Notes: generated by a model not told the origin, from the sequence alone. Shown: positions 24,361 to 33,290, counted from the first letter of the stretch. The stretch: 36,279 bases of DNA from Rhodospirillaceae bacterium (GCA_018666805.1 JABIXB010000034.1:1-36279); one strand, 5' to 3'. Program-made: numbers and translations.

Positions 24361-26514
24361 TTAGGGGCGTACCGTCGCCAATTTAGCGCGCCGCGAGGAT
24401 GCGTCGGAAGACTCCTTGGGTAATTTCATCAGCGCATCATGGACGTTGAAGCCGTCGCCGTCGCTTGATTGCATACGGCTATATTCGCCATCCGGTCCGA
24501 GCGCCCAACTTTGCTCGGTATCGGCCAAATTGAAGGCCATGATCCGGTTCATCAATTTACCATGATCGCGCTCGTTGCGGATCGGCACCAAAATCTCGAC
24601 CCGCCAATCGAAATTCCTCGGCATCCAATCGGCCGAAGAGATAAAGACTTTAGCCTCTTTTGACGGCAGGCCGTGGCCAGCGCCGAAACAGGCTACCCGG
24701 GCGTGCTCAAGAAAACGCCCGACGATGGATTTCACCCGGATATTCTCAGATAGGCCCGGCACGCCGGGGCGGAGACAACAGACACCGCGCACCACCAAAT
24801 CGATGGCGACGCCGGCCTGAGAGGCGCGGTAGAGCGCATCGATCACTTCGCCGTCTACCAGGGCGTTGAGTTTGGCCCAAATCGCCGCCGGGCGGCCAGC
24901 CTCGGCATGGGCGATTTCGTCTTCGATCAACGATAGGACTTCGTCGCGGAGATCGATCGGCGCCACGGCAATGCAATCGAACTGATCGGGCCGCGCGCCG
25001 CCGGTAAGATAATTAAACAGATAAGCAGCATCATGGCAGAGCGCCGGGTCGCAGGTGAAAAACGAAATATCGGCGTAAACCTTGGCCGTGACCGGGTGGT
25101 AATTGCCGGTGCCGAAATGCACATAGCTGCGGATACCGTCGGCCTCGCGCCGCACCACCAGCGAGGCCTTGGCATGAGTTTTCTTATCGAAAAAACCGTA
25201 GACGACTTGTGCCCCGGCGCGCTCCAGGTCACGCGCCCATTTGATGTTCGCCTCTTCATCAAAGCGCGCGTTGAGCTCGACCAGGGCGGTGACAGATTTT
25301 CCCGCCTCCGCCGCTTCGATCAGCGCCTTAACAATCGGTGAATCATCGCTGGTGCGATAAAGGGTCTGCTTGATTGCCACCACATCGGGATCGTGTGCCG
25401 CCTGATTGAGAAACTGCACCACCATGTCGAAACTCTCATAGGGGTGATGCACCAACAAATCCTTGGCCCGAATCGCGGCGAAACAATCGCCGCCATGCTC
25501 GCGCATGCGCTCGGGAAAGCGCGCGCGATAGGGCTTGAACAATAGATCGGAACGGTCACTCTCAATCAACGTCACGGTATCGGCCATGCCGAGGAGGCCA
25601 TCGACCTTGACGATATCGCTTTCTTTCACGGCGAGGCTATCGGCAACGAAATCGAGCAGCTCTTGCGCAATGCCGTGATTGACTTCGAGACGAATGACAT
25701 TGCCGCGGCGGCGCCTTTTCAGCGCCGATTCAAAAATCCGCACTAGGTCTTCCGCTTCTTCCTCGAGCTCTATGTCGCTGTCACGCAGGAGTCGGAACTG
25801 GCCGACGCCGGTGATCGTCGAATCCATAAACAGGCGTTCTAAAAACTGCTCGATGAGTTGCTCAAGCGGCAGATAGCGCAAGGCCTGGCCGGCGCGTGCC
25901 GGCAAGCGGATAAAGCGGTCGACACCGGCCGGCAGCGGCACAAGTGCGGGGTGGGTTGCACCGTCGCGCCGGTTTTCAAGTTCCAACACCAGGGCAAAAC
26001 CAAAATTGGGAATAAACGGAAACGGATGTCCCGGATCGATGGCAAGCGGGGTCAACACCGGAAACAGGCGGCTCATGAAATATTTCTCGGCCCATGCCAG
26101 ATCTTCAGCGTCCAACTGGTCCGGGCCAACCACCGAAACGCCGGCGGCGGCGAGTCTGCCGCACAGCTCGTGCCAGCATAACTGTTGGCGCGCCATCAAC
26201 CGCGCTGTCCGCGCGTTTACCGCTTCGAGTTGCTGGCCCGGCGTGAGGCCATCCTGGCTAAGCTCCGCCACCTCGGCATCGACCTGGCCATGCAGACCGG
26301 CGACGCGCACCATATAAAATTCATCCAGATTGGAGGCGGAAATCGATAGAAAGCGCAGGCGCTCCAACAGTGGGTGCGCCACATTCTCGGTTTCCTCAAT
26401 GATCCGCTCATTGAACGCCAACCACGATAGTTCGCGGTTAATAAAGCGTTGCTCCGCACTGAAGCCCTCAAGCTGAAGGCCTTTGGCGTCCGCAGTTTGG
26501 CCGACAATTTTCAC
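24361..26514 (-). CDS. ppk: polyphosphate kinase 1
   Basis: PPK1 makes inorganic polyphosphate from ATP. The 717-residue protein has the N-terminal FINRELSWLAFNERI, a head domain, and two PLD-like catalytic domains. DVVAIKQTLYRTSDDSPI and SYVHFGTGNYHP carry the phosphate-accepting histidine motif, and SADWMPRNFDWRVE lies in the second half. The start is a GTG at 26514 with GAGG about seven bases before it; an overlapping ATG is in another frame. It is usually followed by ppx, but here the next gene downstream is convergent rnd. HdaA lies 75 bp upstream in the same orientation. Confidence 0.96.
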   Translation of the reverse strand: MKIVGQTADAKGLQLEGFSAEQRFINRELSWLAFNERIIEETENVAHPLLERLRFLSISASNLDEFYMVRVAGLHGQVDAEVAELSQDGLTPGQQLEAVNARTARLMARQQLCWHELCGRLAAAGVSVVGPDQLDAEDLAWAEKYFMSRLFPVLTPLAIDPGHPFPFIPNFGFALVLELENRRDGATHPALVPLPAGVDRFIRLPARAGQALRYLPLEQLIEQFLERLFMDSTITGVGQFRLLRDSDIELEEEAEDLVRIFESALKRRRRGNVIRLEVNHGIAQELLDFVADSLAVKESDIVKVDGLLGMADTVTLIESDRSDLLFKPYRARFPERMREHGGDCFAAIRAKDLLVHHPYESFDMVVQFLNQAAHDPDVVAIKQTLYRTSDDSPIVKALIEAAEAGKSVTALVELNARFDEEANIKWARDLERAGAQVVYGFFDKKTHAKASLVVRREADGIRSYVHFGTGNYHPVTAKVYADISFFTCDPALCHDAAYLFNYLTGGARPDQFDCIAVAPIDLRDEVLSLIEDEIAHAEAGRPAAIWAKLNALVDGEVIDALYRASQAGVAIDLVVRGVCCLRPGVPGLSENIRVKSIVGRFLEHARVACFGAGHGLPSKEAKVFISSADWMPRNFDWRVEILVPIRNERDHGKLMNRIMAFNLADTEQSWALGPDGEYSRMQSSDGDGFNVHDALMKLPKESSDASSRRAKLATVRP

Positions 26515-26589
26515 TGCATAACCTCTTTTTCGGGCGCGCCGGATTACGGCGCGAATCGGCAGAATAGCACGAACGAGTCACAGTGCAAT

Positions 26590-27276
26590 TTAGATTGTAT
26601 TGCCGCCAACCGCAGCGAGAACGGTTTTTGCGAGCGGGATCGTCACCTGGCGGCGCTCGGCGAGGGCAGCGCGGTCGATCTCGTGTGCGATCGTCCGGGC
26701 GGCCAAAAAGGAGCGTTCCATTCTCGCCAGCAGGAACTGAATGATGTCCTCGCTAACCGGCAATTGGCGGTCGGCAAACATTTTCCGCATGACCGCGCCG
26801 AGCGCGGCATCATCCGGGTCGTCGATCGCCACCGCCGGCATAGCACGCAATCGGGAGAGCAAATCAGGCAGACGAATATCGTAGCGCGCCGGTGCCTCAA
26901 GCGCGGTAAAGAGGATATGCCCGCCGCGCTCGCCAACCAGATTGTAGAGATGGAACAACGCCTGTTCCGGCACCTCGGCCGGCAAGTTTTCGACCACCAA
27001 CGCCTTGGCGTCCGATATCAGTTCGAGCGGATTGTGAACCGTCATGGCCGCGGCCTCGATCACGCGCGCTCCGCTCCGGGCGCGCCAGATTTCGGCCAAA
27101 TGGCTTTTGCCGCAACCGGGCGAGCCGTATAGCGCCAGACCCGTGGCCGGCCAATCCGGCCAGCGGTCGATCCACAGCAAGGCATTTTCATTGCACGGTG
27201 CGACGATAAATTCGTCTCGCCCCATCGCCGCGTGGTGAACAAGATCGAGGGGCAGTTGACCGATTCGCTTGGTCAC
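26590..27276 (-). CDS. hdaA: HdaA-like DnaA paralogue (regulatory inactivation of DnaA)
   Basis: A 228-residue AAA+ protein that resembles the central domain of DnaA without its DNA-binding domain. The N-terminus carries QLPLDL (residues 7-12), the sliding-clamp-binding motif of Hda proteins. Walker A is GSPGCGKSH. A Walker B-like strand reads ALVVENLP with reduced acidity, and the lid helices follow. In Caulobacter and E. coli such proteins, with the clamp, make DnaA hydrolyse ATP after initiation. The GTG start at 27276 has no clear ribosome-binding site but is needed to keep the clamp motif. It follows the permease gene by six bases, so it is translated from the same transcript. Confidence 0.92.
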   Translation of the reverse strand: MTKRIGQLPLDLVHHAAMGRDEFIVAPCNENALLWIDRWPDWPATGLALYGSPGCGKSHLAEIWRARSGARVIEAAAMTVHNPLELISDAKALVVENLPAEVPEQALFHLYNLVGERGGHILFTALEAPARYDIRLPDLLSRLRAMPAVAIDDPDDAALGAVMRKMFADRQLPVSEDIIQFLLARMERSFLAARTIAHEIDRAALAERRQVTIPLAKTVLAAVGGNTI

Positions 27277-27282
27277 GGGCGT

Positions 27283-28389
27283 CTAGGAGGGCGGCGGTGG
27301 AGAGGCTTGGTCGGGTGCCTCCGCTTCGTCGCCGCCGTGATAAATATCGCTGTCGAGATATTGATCAAGGCCAAAACGGATAACCACACCGATCAAGGCT
27401 GCGACCGGCAGCGCCAGCAGCATGCCGGCAAAACCGAACAGGGTGCCACCGCCGAGAACGGCGAAGATCACCCACACCGGATGCAGACGAATGCGGTCGC
27501 CGACCAGTTTGGGGGTGAGCACCATGCCCTCGACCAACTGGCCAAACACGAATATTCCGGCAACAACGGCGATGCGCCATGATTCGTCAAACTGGAGAAA
27601 GGCCAAGCCAACGCAAATGATGAGGCCGCCGAGCGAGCCGAGATAGGGCACGAAAGACAAAAACCCCGCCGCCAAGCCGATCGCCAGGCCAAATTGCAAG
27701 CCGGCCAGGCTGAGCGTCGCGGCATAAAAAACCGCCAAAATGACGCACACCATGCCGGTACCGCGGACAAAGCCGGAGAGCGTGCTATCCATGATGCGCG
27801 CCTGCTCGCGGAAGGTCTCGGCCTGGCTGCGCGGCAGCCATTTGTTGATGCGCGCCACAATCGAATCCCAGTCGCGCAACAGATAAAAGGTGACGACCGG
27901 GGTGATGACCAGGAGCGCGATGAAATTGACCAGCGCCATGCCGCCGGCCCAAACATCGCCCAGCATGGAGAGCACGAATTGCACCGCGCGCTGGGAAAAT
28001 TGTTCGATGACTGCTTCTGCCTTCTCCGACTGTTCGGGCTCGATCTTGCTCGTCCAGCTCTCGATCAGGGGTTCCGCCCAACCCTTGGCGGAGTGGAAAT
28101 ATTCCGGCAATTTAGCGAGAAAATCGACGATCTGCGCCTGCAGCAGCGGCGCGACGAATACCAGGAAGAGGCCGACCACGATGATAAAGGCGGCGGTAAT
28201 TATGCTTGTCGCCAACGTGCGCGAAAGGCCGGCCTTTTCGAGCCGGTCGGCAACGGGGTCGAGAAAATAAGCCACCGCCATGCCGGCCACGAAGGGCAGC
28301 AGAATGCTCTGAAATAGAACCAGCAGGATGATGCCGACGGCCAGCACCGCCAGCCATATTGCGCTATATGTGCGTACAGACATTTGCAT
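27283..28389 (-). CDS. AI-2E/PerM-family membrane transporter
   Basis: A 368-residue inner-membrane protein with about eight membrane segments: two near the N-terminus (IWLAVLAVGIILLVLF and LLPFVAGMAVAYFLDP), one near residue 65, then after a soluble loop several more (VNFIALLVITPVVTFYLL, VILAVFYAATLSLAGL, IGLAAGFLSFVPYLGSLGG). DPVADRLEKAGLSRTLA and FVPYLGS are typical of the family, which contains exporters of AI-2 and sodium/proton antiporters; the substrate is unknown. The start is two bases after the DUF2066 stop. An ATG two codons later is equally possible. Confidence 0.9.
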   Translation of the reverse strand: MQMSVRTYSAIWLAVLAVGIILLVLFQSILLPFVAGMAVAYFLDPVADRLEKAGLSRTLATSIITAAFIIVVGLFLVFVAPLLQAQIVDFLAKLPEYFHSAKGWAEPLIESWTSKIEPEQSEKAEAVIEQFSQRAVQFVLSMLGDVWAGGMALVNFIALLVITPVVTFYLLRDWDSIVARINKWLPRSQAETFREQARIMDSTLSGFVRGTGMVCVILAVFYAATLSLAGLQFGLAIGLAAGFLSFVPYLGSLGGLIICVGLAFLQFDESWRIAVVAGIFVFGQLVEGMVLTPKLVGDRIRLHPVWVIFAVLGGGTLFGFAGMLLALPVAALIGVVIRFGLDQYLDSDIYHGGDEAEAPDQASPPPPS

Positions 28390-28391
28390 AT

Positions 28392-29690
28392 TCAGAAATT
28401 TAACTCGCCTTGCTGTTCCTGGCCGTCCCCTGTCATGGCGACGCCTTCCGTCTGTAAAACCCAACCACGGTCTTCAAAGTTCAAGGCCAGGTCCGATTGT
28501 TCAAGCCCGAGCATCAATTGCTCCGTCTCGCCGAGATAATTTAGCAAAACCTCAGCCTGATCGCGCGACAATGCGGTCAATTCGATCGATATGACAACGG
28601 CCAAATCGCTTAATCTGCGGCGCATTTCAACCCAACCCGGCAATCCGGCCAGCGGCACGATGATGCGTAATTTATTCTCGCGCCCGAAACGTAGCATATT
28701 GGCCTGCTTCCAACCGCCTTCGACCTGGGCGATAACCCGGCCGACGGCGCGCGCCAACAAATCCGCCTGACTTTCGCCGGGCGCGCCACGTAGCAACTCG
28801 CTCTCCATGTGCTCTCCGGCAACGCCGACGCGGTGCACGGTCAATTGCAGATTGGCGCCCTCGACCGGCCCGCGCGCGCGCCGGCTCGCCGAGAGATCGC
28901 TGCCCTCTGCCGCCGCCAAGTCCGCGCTCTCGTCACCGGTATCAGCAGTGCCATCCGCTGTAGCATCCACAGTGCTTGAATCACTCTCTGTGCTCAGATC
29001 GCTCTCCGCCGTAAGGTCGGCAAGCTTTAGACTCGCAACCGCTACGACGGCTTCATCAACGCCGTAGCGCTCAGCCAGCGCCATCAGGGCCTCACGCGAC
29101 GGCGCCTCGGCCTCGGCGGCGCTGAGCGCCCCCATATCCATGACGTCACCAAGCGGCAGGATGAACGGCACCAAGCCCTCATTGGCCGGGCGGTTCAACC
29201 AGGCAGAGCGCCAATCGCCCGGTTCCTGCCACAAAACACCGCCCCCGCCGCTATCGAACACCGCCACCACCAGCACTTCCCTGCTGCGCGTTTCAGCGAA
29301 GCGGATTTTTCGCTGACGCAGCAATTTACGCACCTTATTTTTATTAAAACCAAATATTAACTGTGCTCTATAACGCGTTGAAGATACGAGCTCTTTATCA
29401 ATTTCATATCCGTCAACTATTCGCGCAATCTCAGCATCGTTCAGGTTCGGCAAAATGACCATGTCTTCGCTCAAAACGAGGCGTGTCATAAGCCGGTCGA
29501 AGGCTGCGCGCTGGCCACCTGCGAGCGCGATCGAGCGCGCCTCCGCCGCCGACGCGGCGGATGAATCAACGGCGATGCCGCGCACGGTATAGACCGAATC
29601 TGCCCGCGCGCCATGCAGCACCGTGACAATGCCGACAGCAAGCAAAAGAGCGAACACAGCAAACCCGCGAAAAAGGCGCGGCAGAATCAT
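28392..29690 (-). CDS. DUF2066 exported protein
   Basis: A 432-residue protein with an N-terminal signal peptide (FRGFAVFALLLAVGIVTV...ARA before DSVYTVRGIAVD). The DUF2066 pattern follows: SAAEARSIALAGGQRAAFDRLMTRL, NLNDAEIARIVDGYEIDKELVSSTRYRAQLIFGFN and VLVVAVFDSGGGGVLWQEPGDWRSAW. An acidic Ser/Thr-rich linker (about residues 230-260) separates a second half. Function is unknown in this family, which is thought to be envelope-located. ATG 29690 is used because GGGA lies about nine bases upstream; a start six codons earlier lies in a tandem CGACATAA repeat. It leads the perM-hdaA-ppk run. Confidence 0.88.
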   Translation of the reverse strand: MILPRLFRGFAVFALLLAVGIVTVLHGARADSVYTVRGIAVDSSAASAAEARSIALAGGQRAAFDRLMTRLVLSEDMVILPNLNDAEIARIVDGYEIDKELVSSTRYRAQLIFGFNKNKVRKLLRQRKIRFAETRSREVLVVAVFDSGGGGVLWQEPGDWRSAWLNRPANEGLVPFILPLGDVMDMGALSAAEAEAPSREALMALAERYGVDEAVVAVASLKLADLTAESDLSTESDSSTVDATADGTADTGDESADLAAAEGSDLSASRRARGPVEGANLQLTVHRVGVAGEHMESELLRGAPGESQADLLARAVGRVIAQVEGGWKQANMLRFGRENKLRIIVPLAGLPGWVEMRRRLSDLAVVISIELTALSRDQAEVLLNYLGETEQLMLGLEQSDLALNFEDRGWVLQTEGVAMTGDGQEQQGELNF

Positions 29691-29774
29691 TTCAGTATGT
29701 CCCGACATAACGACATAACGTATGTTGCGAAAGGGTCACCACTCCCGGGGCACTCCCAAGCCAAGCAAGATAAT

Positions 29775-30482
29775 ATGAGCAAACGCGAAAATGATAGCAA
29801 GCGTGGGCGCAATGGCCGAGCGGCGCAACTGAAACTTGCGGTTCTGATATCGGGCAGCGGCACCAATTTGCAGGCGCTGATTGACGCCTGCGCGGAGCCG
29901 GACTATCCGGCGCGGATTTCCTTGGTTATCGCCAACAAGGACGATGCCGGCGGCCTGGCGCGCGCAGCAAAGGTAAATATCGCGACGCAAATCATCCGCC
30001 ATAAGGATTTTGCCGAGCGCGAGGCGTTCGATCAGGCACTCAGCGACGCCCTTGAGGCGGCCGATATCGACCTGATATGCCTCGCCGGATTCATGCGCGT
30101 TCTTGGCGCAACCTTTGTCGAGCACTGGAAAGACCGCCTGATCAACATTCACCCGGCCCTGCTGCCCTCTTTCAAAGGCCTACACACCCACCAGCGGGCG
30201 CTCGAAGCCGGCGTGCGCATTGCCGGCTGCACAGTGCATTATGTCCGCGCCGATGTGGATGTCGGCCCGATTATCGCTCAGGCGGCGGTTCCGGTCTTAC
30301 CCGGAGACAATGAGGACAACCTGGCCGCGCGGGTACTCAAGCAGGAACACCGCCTCTACCCGCTCGCCGTGGAGCTGATCGCGCGCGGGCTGGTGCATGT
30401 CGAGAATGGGCGCGTGCGCATAGAAGAGGCGGATAGCAGGGCCGAAGACGCGGCACTAATCAACCCACCTCCGTTCGGCTGA
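29775..30482 (+). CDS. purN: phosphoribosylglycinamide formyltransferase 1
   Basis: PurN transfers a formyl group from 10-formyl-THF to GAR, the third step of purine synthesis. The 235-residue protein has the N-terminal LISGSGTNLQALIDAC phosphate-binding loop. AGFMRVLG, then INIHPALLPSFKG with the Asn-His pair, and VHYVRADVDVGPIIAQ with the catalytic aspartate complete the active site. A basic extension precedes residue 20. The chosen ATG at 29775 has only a weak AAG upstream. Elsewhere in alphaproteobacteria purM normally sits next to purN; here the next gene upstream is divergent DUF2066 and purM is not in the window. Confidence 0.95.
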   Translation: MSKRENDSKRGRNGRAAQLKLAVLISGSGTNLQALIDACAEPDYPARISLVIANKDDAGGLARAAKVNIATQIIRHKDFAEREAFDQALSDALEAADIDLICLAGFMRVLGATFVEHWKDRLINIHPALLPSFKGLHTHQRALEAGVRIAGCTVHYVRADVDVGPIIAQAAVPVLPGDNEDNLAARVLKQEHRLYPLAVELIARGLVHVENGRVRIEEADSRAEDAALINPPPFG

Positions 30483-30513
30483 AAAAAAGAAGGCCCGCTA
30501 CGTGCGGGCCTTC
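30482..30513 (-). terminator. terminator between purN and the phasin gene
   Basis: GAAGGCCCGC (30489-30498) pairs with GCGGGCCTTC (30504-30513) across a five-base loop, ten perfect pairs. Reading the minus strand, the stem is followed by seven T (30488-30482), so it is a strong terminator for the phasin gene. It may also stop purN transcription from the other side, though without a T-run. Confidence 0.9.
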
Positions 30514-30539
30514 ATCGTCAGAATATAGACTGGTTTAAA

Positions 30540-30947
30540 TTAGCTGGCGCTCTCGGCGAATTTCTCAACCGCACCGTCAACGCGGGCACGGATCGGAGCA
30601 ATCGCGTCATTCGCCGTCTTGACCGCCATTTCCGAAATCTTGCTCGATTCGGTGACGTAATTGTCAAAGGCTGAGCGCGCCCAATCGGCCTGCAGCTCAA
30701 CCGCGCTGGCCGCATCCTTGGAAGCGAAGATCGCCTCCGCCGCGGCGCCGTTGCGCTCCATCGCCGATTTGGCAAAGGAAAGCCAAGCCTGGTTGACCGC
30801 GCCGAAACCCTCGGCCGCGATGCTCGTGGCCGCCGCAATGGCTTCCATGTTCTCGCGCCCGGCATCAGCCAGCTTGTCGAACGAGGCATTGTTGTTCCAA
30901 GCGCCTGCGAAAGCGTCGCCGTTGGTCTTCTTCTTCTGTGTCGTCAT
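30540..30947 (-). CDS. phasin family protein
   Basis: Phasins coat polyhydroxyalkanoate granules and set their number and size. This 135-residue protein is nearly all amphipathic helix. It has the pattern DKLADAGRENMEAIAAATSIAAEGFGAVNQAWLSFAKSAMERNGAAAEAIFASKDAASAVELQADWARSAFDNYVTESSKISEMAVK with a basic N-terminus and no cysteine. The ATG at 30947 has GGAGAT eight bases upstream. It has a strong promoter with repressor-like dyads and its own terminator, so it is a single-gene unit. It shows that the organism probably stores PHA. No phaC, phaZ or phaR is seen here. Confidence 0.92.
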   Translation of the reverse strand: MTTQKKKTNGDAFAGAWNNNASFDKLADAGRENMEAIAAATSIAAEGFGAVNQAWLSFAKSAMERNGAAAEAIFASKDAASAVELQADWARSAFDNYVTESSKISEMAVKTANDAIAPIRARVDGAVEKFAESAS

Positions 30948-30987
30948 GATATCTATCTCCGAATGAGTTCTAATGAACCGGGTTATG

Positions 30988-31042
30988 CTGCAATGCAATA
31001 ATATGTTGCAATGCAATATAAGTAGTGCGGGATAAATGTCAA
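30988..31042 (-). promoter_or_regulatory. phasin promoter with tandem TTGCA-N-TGCAA operators
   Basis: On the minus strand TTGACA (31037-31042) is followed after 16 bp by TATATT (31015-31020), a strong sigma-70 promoter. Two dyads (T)TGCA-A-TGCAA lie at 31006-31016 and 30988-30998, 18 bp apart, covering the -10 edge and the early transcribed region. They contain TGC-N3-GCA, resembling the TGC-rich site described for the PHA-sensing repressor PhaR. Binding there would block initiation, which fits repression released by PHA. The regulator itself is not in the window. Confidence 0.7.
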
Positions 31043-31102
31043 GGGGCTGGCAATCCCTTATTTAACTAATTGTATTTGCAGAGAATTATTAGAGGGTCGA
31101 AT

Positions 31103-31615
31103 TTAGCGGGTATCACCGAAAACCAGGGGGCCGGCGCCTTTTCCGGCTTTTGCGGCGGGCGGACGGCGCGGTGGTGAATAAAATGTCGGTTGTTCGTCGC
31201 TTTCGTCCAGCTCGGCCCTGAAAGGTGAACGCAGCCTGACTCCCGTCCGATTGCCACGGCCCTGTTCCGTCGCTTCCTGGAGCTGCTCGGCCATTTCCCG
31301 GCTCCACGGCAATTTGTAGGCACGCGGCTCGGCAACACCGTCAATTTCCAGCCAAACGTAAATTGCCTCGCCTTCCTTTGCCGATGCGCCGAGAACGTTC
31401 GCCTCCTCCATGGAGCGCATTGCCCATTCGAGATGGATTGGCTTGGGCCGGCTGAGAAGATCGCTAAATCCAACATAAGCGACGGCGATCAGCCCTGCCG
31501 TGGCAGCGATGGCGGCGCCCCTGATCCACAGCTTTCTCGGCGCCCAGATGCTGATGCTGGCGAGGACCGCCGCCAGCAGCACCACTGCAGCATAAAGGTA
31601 GATCAAATTATCCAT
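31103..31615 (-). CDS. small membrane protein, third gene of an ExbB/ExbD-like operon
   Basis: I do not recognise the family. The 170-residue protein has two N-terminal membrane segments (LIYLYAAVVLLAAVLASISIWA and GAAIAATAGLIAVAYVGF), then a soluble part with a Glu-rich amphipathic stretch (SREMAEQLQEATEQG) and a proline/Lys-rich tail. YVWLEIDGVAEPRAYKLPWSREM looks like a short beta-helix element. Its start overlaps the previous stop by one base (TGATG), so it is translated with the two channel-like genes upstream of it. It is probably a partner subunit of that complex. Confidence 0.75.
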   Translation of the reverse strand: MDNLIYLYAAVVLLAAVLASISIWAPRKLWIRGAAIAATAGLIAVAYVGFSDLLSRPKPIHLEWAMRSMEEANVLGASAKEGEAIYVWLEIDGVAEPRAYKLPWSREMAEQLQEATEQGRGNRTGVRLRSPFRAELDESDEQPTFYSPPRRPPAAKAGKGAGPLVFGDTR

Positions 31616-32232
31616 CAGGATTTCTCTGATCTGAGCGGCTTGAAGATGTTGTGGACGCTGTCCGTGACCAAGTGACCTTTGCCGTCGAGTTTGAAGCGGA
31701 AGGCGGTTATTTCATCGCCGACCTGGCGCAATAACGCCTTGCCGGAGACGATTTGCCGGGCCGGCGCGGTCGGCGTGCGCCTGACACTCACCACCACATC
31801 GACCGATATCGGCGCGGTGATCTGGCTACGGCTGTTGTAGAGGTGAAGATTGATGACATATTCGCCAGCCGGCATGCCGCGGCTGTAACTCACCTCATAG
31901 TTCAAATTGCTGGCATCGCGCAGGTGGCCGCGGTCGTCGCGCAACAGGTTGAAGGAATTGCCGCCTTTGTTCGAATAACCGACCGGCGTATCGCCCGGCG
32001 CCTGGACCCAAAGATCGACATCGCTATCGAGCTCATCCGGCCAACGAATCTCGACCATGACGTTGCCGGGTGGATCCATCGACTGCTTGGCCGCCACCGC
32101 CGGCGGATTGATGTGCGGCAGCAATAACAGGACAATGACCACGAAGCCGGCGAGAACGAGCATGATGATGTCGCGAAATACCGTGCCGCCGGAATCGTCC
32201 TCGAGGGGATCAATCTCGAGCATAGCGCTCAC
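31615..32232 (-). CDS. ExbD/TolR-like membrane anchor with a DUF2135/YfaP-like domain
   Basis: The 205-residue protein has one N-terminal membrane segment, FRDIIMLVLAGFVVIVLLLL (residues 19-38). Asp21 precedes it in the position of the proton-carrying aspartate of ExbD/TolR/MotB (compare VDVMLVLL). The exported part is not a MotB/TolR peptidoglycan-binding domain. It reads as a beta-sandwich, EIRWPDELDSDVDLWVQAPGDTPVGYSNKGG...PAGEYVINLHLY, which is the DUF2135/YfaP-like pattern. The gene overlaps the ExbB-like gene by 23 bases and the small membrane protein by one. This combination of an ion-channel anchor and an unusual outer domain is the odd part. The role is unknown. Confidence 0.75.
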   Translation of the reverse strand: MSAMLEIDPLEDDSGGTVFRDIIMLVLAGFVVIVLLLLPHINPPAVAAKQSMDPPGNVMVEIRWPDELDSDVDLWVQAPGDTPVGYSNKGGNSFNLLRDDRGHLRDASNLNYEVSYSRGMPAGEYVINLHLYNSRSQITAPISVDVVVSVRRTPTAPARQIVSGKALLRQVGDEITAFRFKLDGKGHLVTDSVHNIFKPLRSEKS

Positions 32233-33025
32233 CCAACTCGACCACCGAGGTCATCAAATTGACCGTACCGCCGAGCAGAAGGCGATAATTGATCATCAGC
32301 CAGATGTTCAAAATGGCACCCACCATGGTCGTGTAAAGGGCCACCGACATGCCACCGATCAGGGTTGAAATCATCGGGCCAACGGCATCGATATCGGCGG
32401 CAAGATTCACATCGACGGCGGAGAGCGCGATGATAAACCCGACCACCGTGCCGATCAGGCCCAAGAGAACCAGGGTGTTGGCAATATGGCGAACGATGCC
32501 GATGCGGCTCGAGAGCTTTAGTTTGAGCAGTTCCGCCGTGATCGAGCGGCTCTCGGCTTTGCGCACGCGAATAGCGGATAAATAACCGCTCACCTTCGAT
32601 GGCTTAAGCGGGTCATAGGCTTTGATCATATTGAGGTCATGACTGGCGCGCCAGATCTTCCAGCCGCACAGCACCAGGCCAACGACAAACAGGCCAAATA
32701 TCAGCAACACAATGCCGGTGCTATCACTGGCCACGGCCTTATCGACCCAGCCCTGCAAATGGGCCGCACCAAGCAGCGCGAAGCCGACTAAATTAACTAG
32801 AGTGAAACGGAGCAGAAGGAGAAAACGGTGGCGATCAAATGAGGATGCGCGCCCCTCAAGGGCTTTTTCGAGCTCAGCTAACGGGCTAACGCCAGGTTGG
32901 TTCTGGCGTGCCTTACTCGGCTTCTCTGGAATAACCTCAGCCTGTTCATCCCAAGGGCGGTGATCCTGATCCTGCCGCTTGCCCGGGTTTGAACTGCCGG
33001 TGATATGGGCAATTCGAAGAGCCAT
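32210..33025 (-). CDS. ExbB/TolQ/MotA-like proton channel protein
   Basis: A 271-residue protein. A polar N-terminus (1-65) precedes two membrane segments (about 70-92 and 104-125), a cytoplasmic stretch, then the MotA/TolQ/ExbB core. TLVLLGLIGTVVGFIIALSAV (184-204) has the LxGTVxG motif, and MISTLIGGMSVALYTTMVGAILNIWLMI (218-245) has the conserved threonines. These form the pore helices in ExbB and TolQ. The ATG at 33025 has AAGGA seven bases upstream. It is first in a three-gene operon with an ExbD-like protein. No tonB, tolA, pal or flagellar gene is near, so it is not the standard Ton, Tol or Mot system. Confidence 0.85.
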   Translation of the reverse strand: MALRIAHITGSSNPGKRQDQDHRPWDEQAEVIPEKPSKARQNQPGVSPLAELEKALEGRASSFDRHRFLLLLRFTLVNLVGFALLGAAHLQGWVDKAVASDSTGIVLLIFGLFVVGLVLCGWKIWRASHDLNMIKAYDPLKPSKVSGYLSAIRVRKAESRSITAELLKLKLSSRIGIVRHIANTLVLLGLIGTVVGFIIALSAVDVNLAADIDAVGPMISTLIGGMSVALYTTMVGAILNIWLMINYRLLLGGTVNLMTSVVELGERYARD

Positions 33026-33290
33026 TCGCTGATCCTTACTTCCTTTATTCGTGCCTCAACATTCTCCCTAATTTACAAATCCCTGTGGCGGCCGCATTGT
33101 TGGATTCATGCGAGCCTGACCAATATTTTTAAAGCAAGTTAGTTAATCATGTATTTACGGAACTGGGCTTTATGAGATCAAATATGGGCACGATATTTTG
33201 AACGCCATTGGTGCGAAATAGATTTGAAAGCCGCTTTGAACAACCCAAGTGACAGAACGGCGACAGCCGCTGACTTGCCGGAGAGACAGA

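Noticed and set aside
31103-33025. Calling the ExbB/ExbD-like operon a Zorya system
   Set aside because: The channel protein lacks the long ZorA tail, the anchor lacks an OmpA-like domain, and no zorC, zorD or zorE is adjacent. Only the channel-fold relationship holds.
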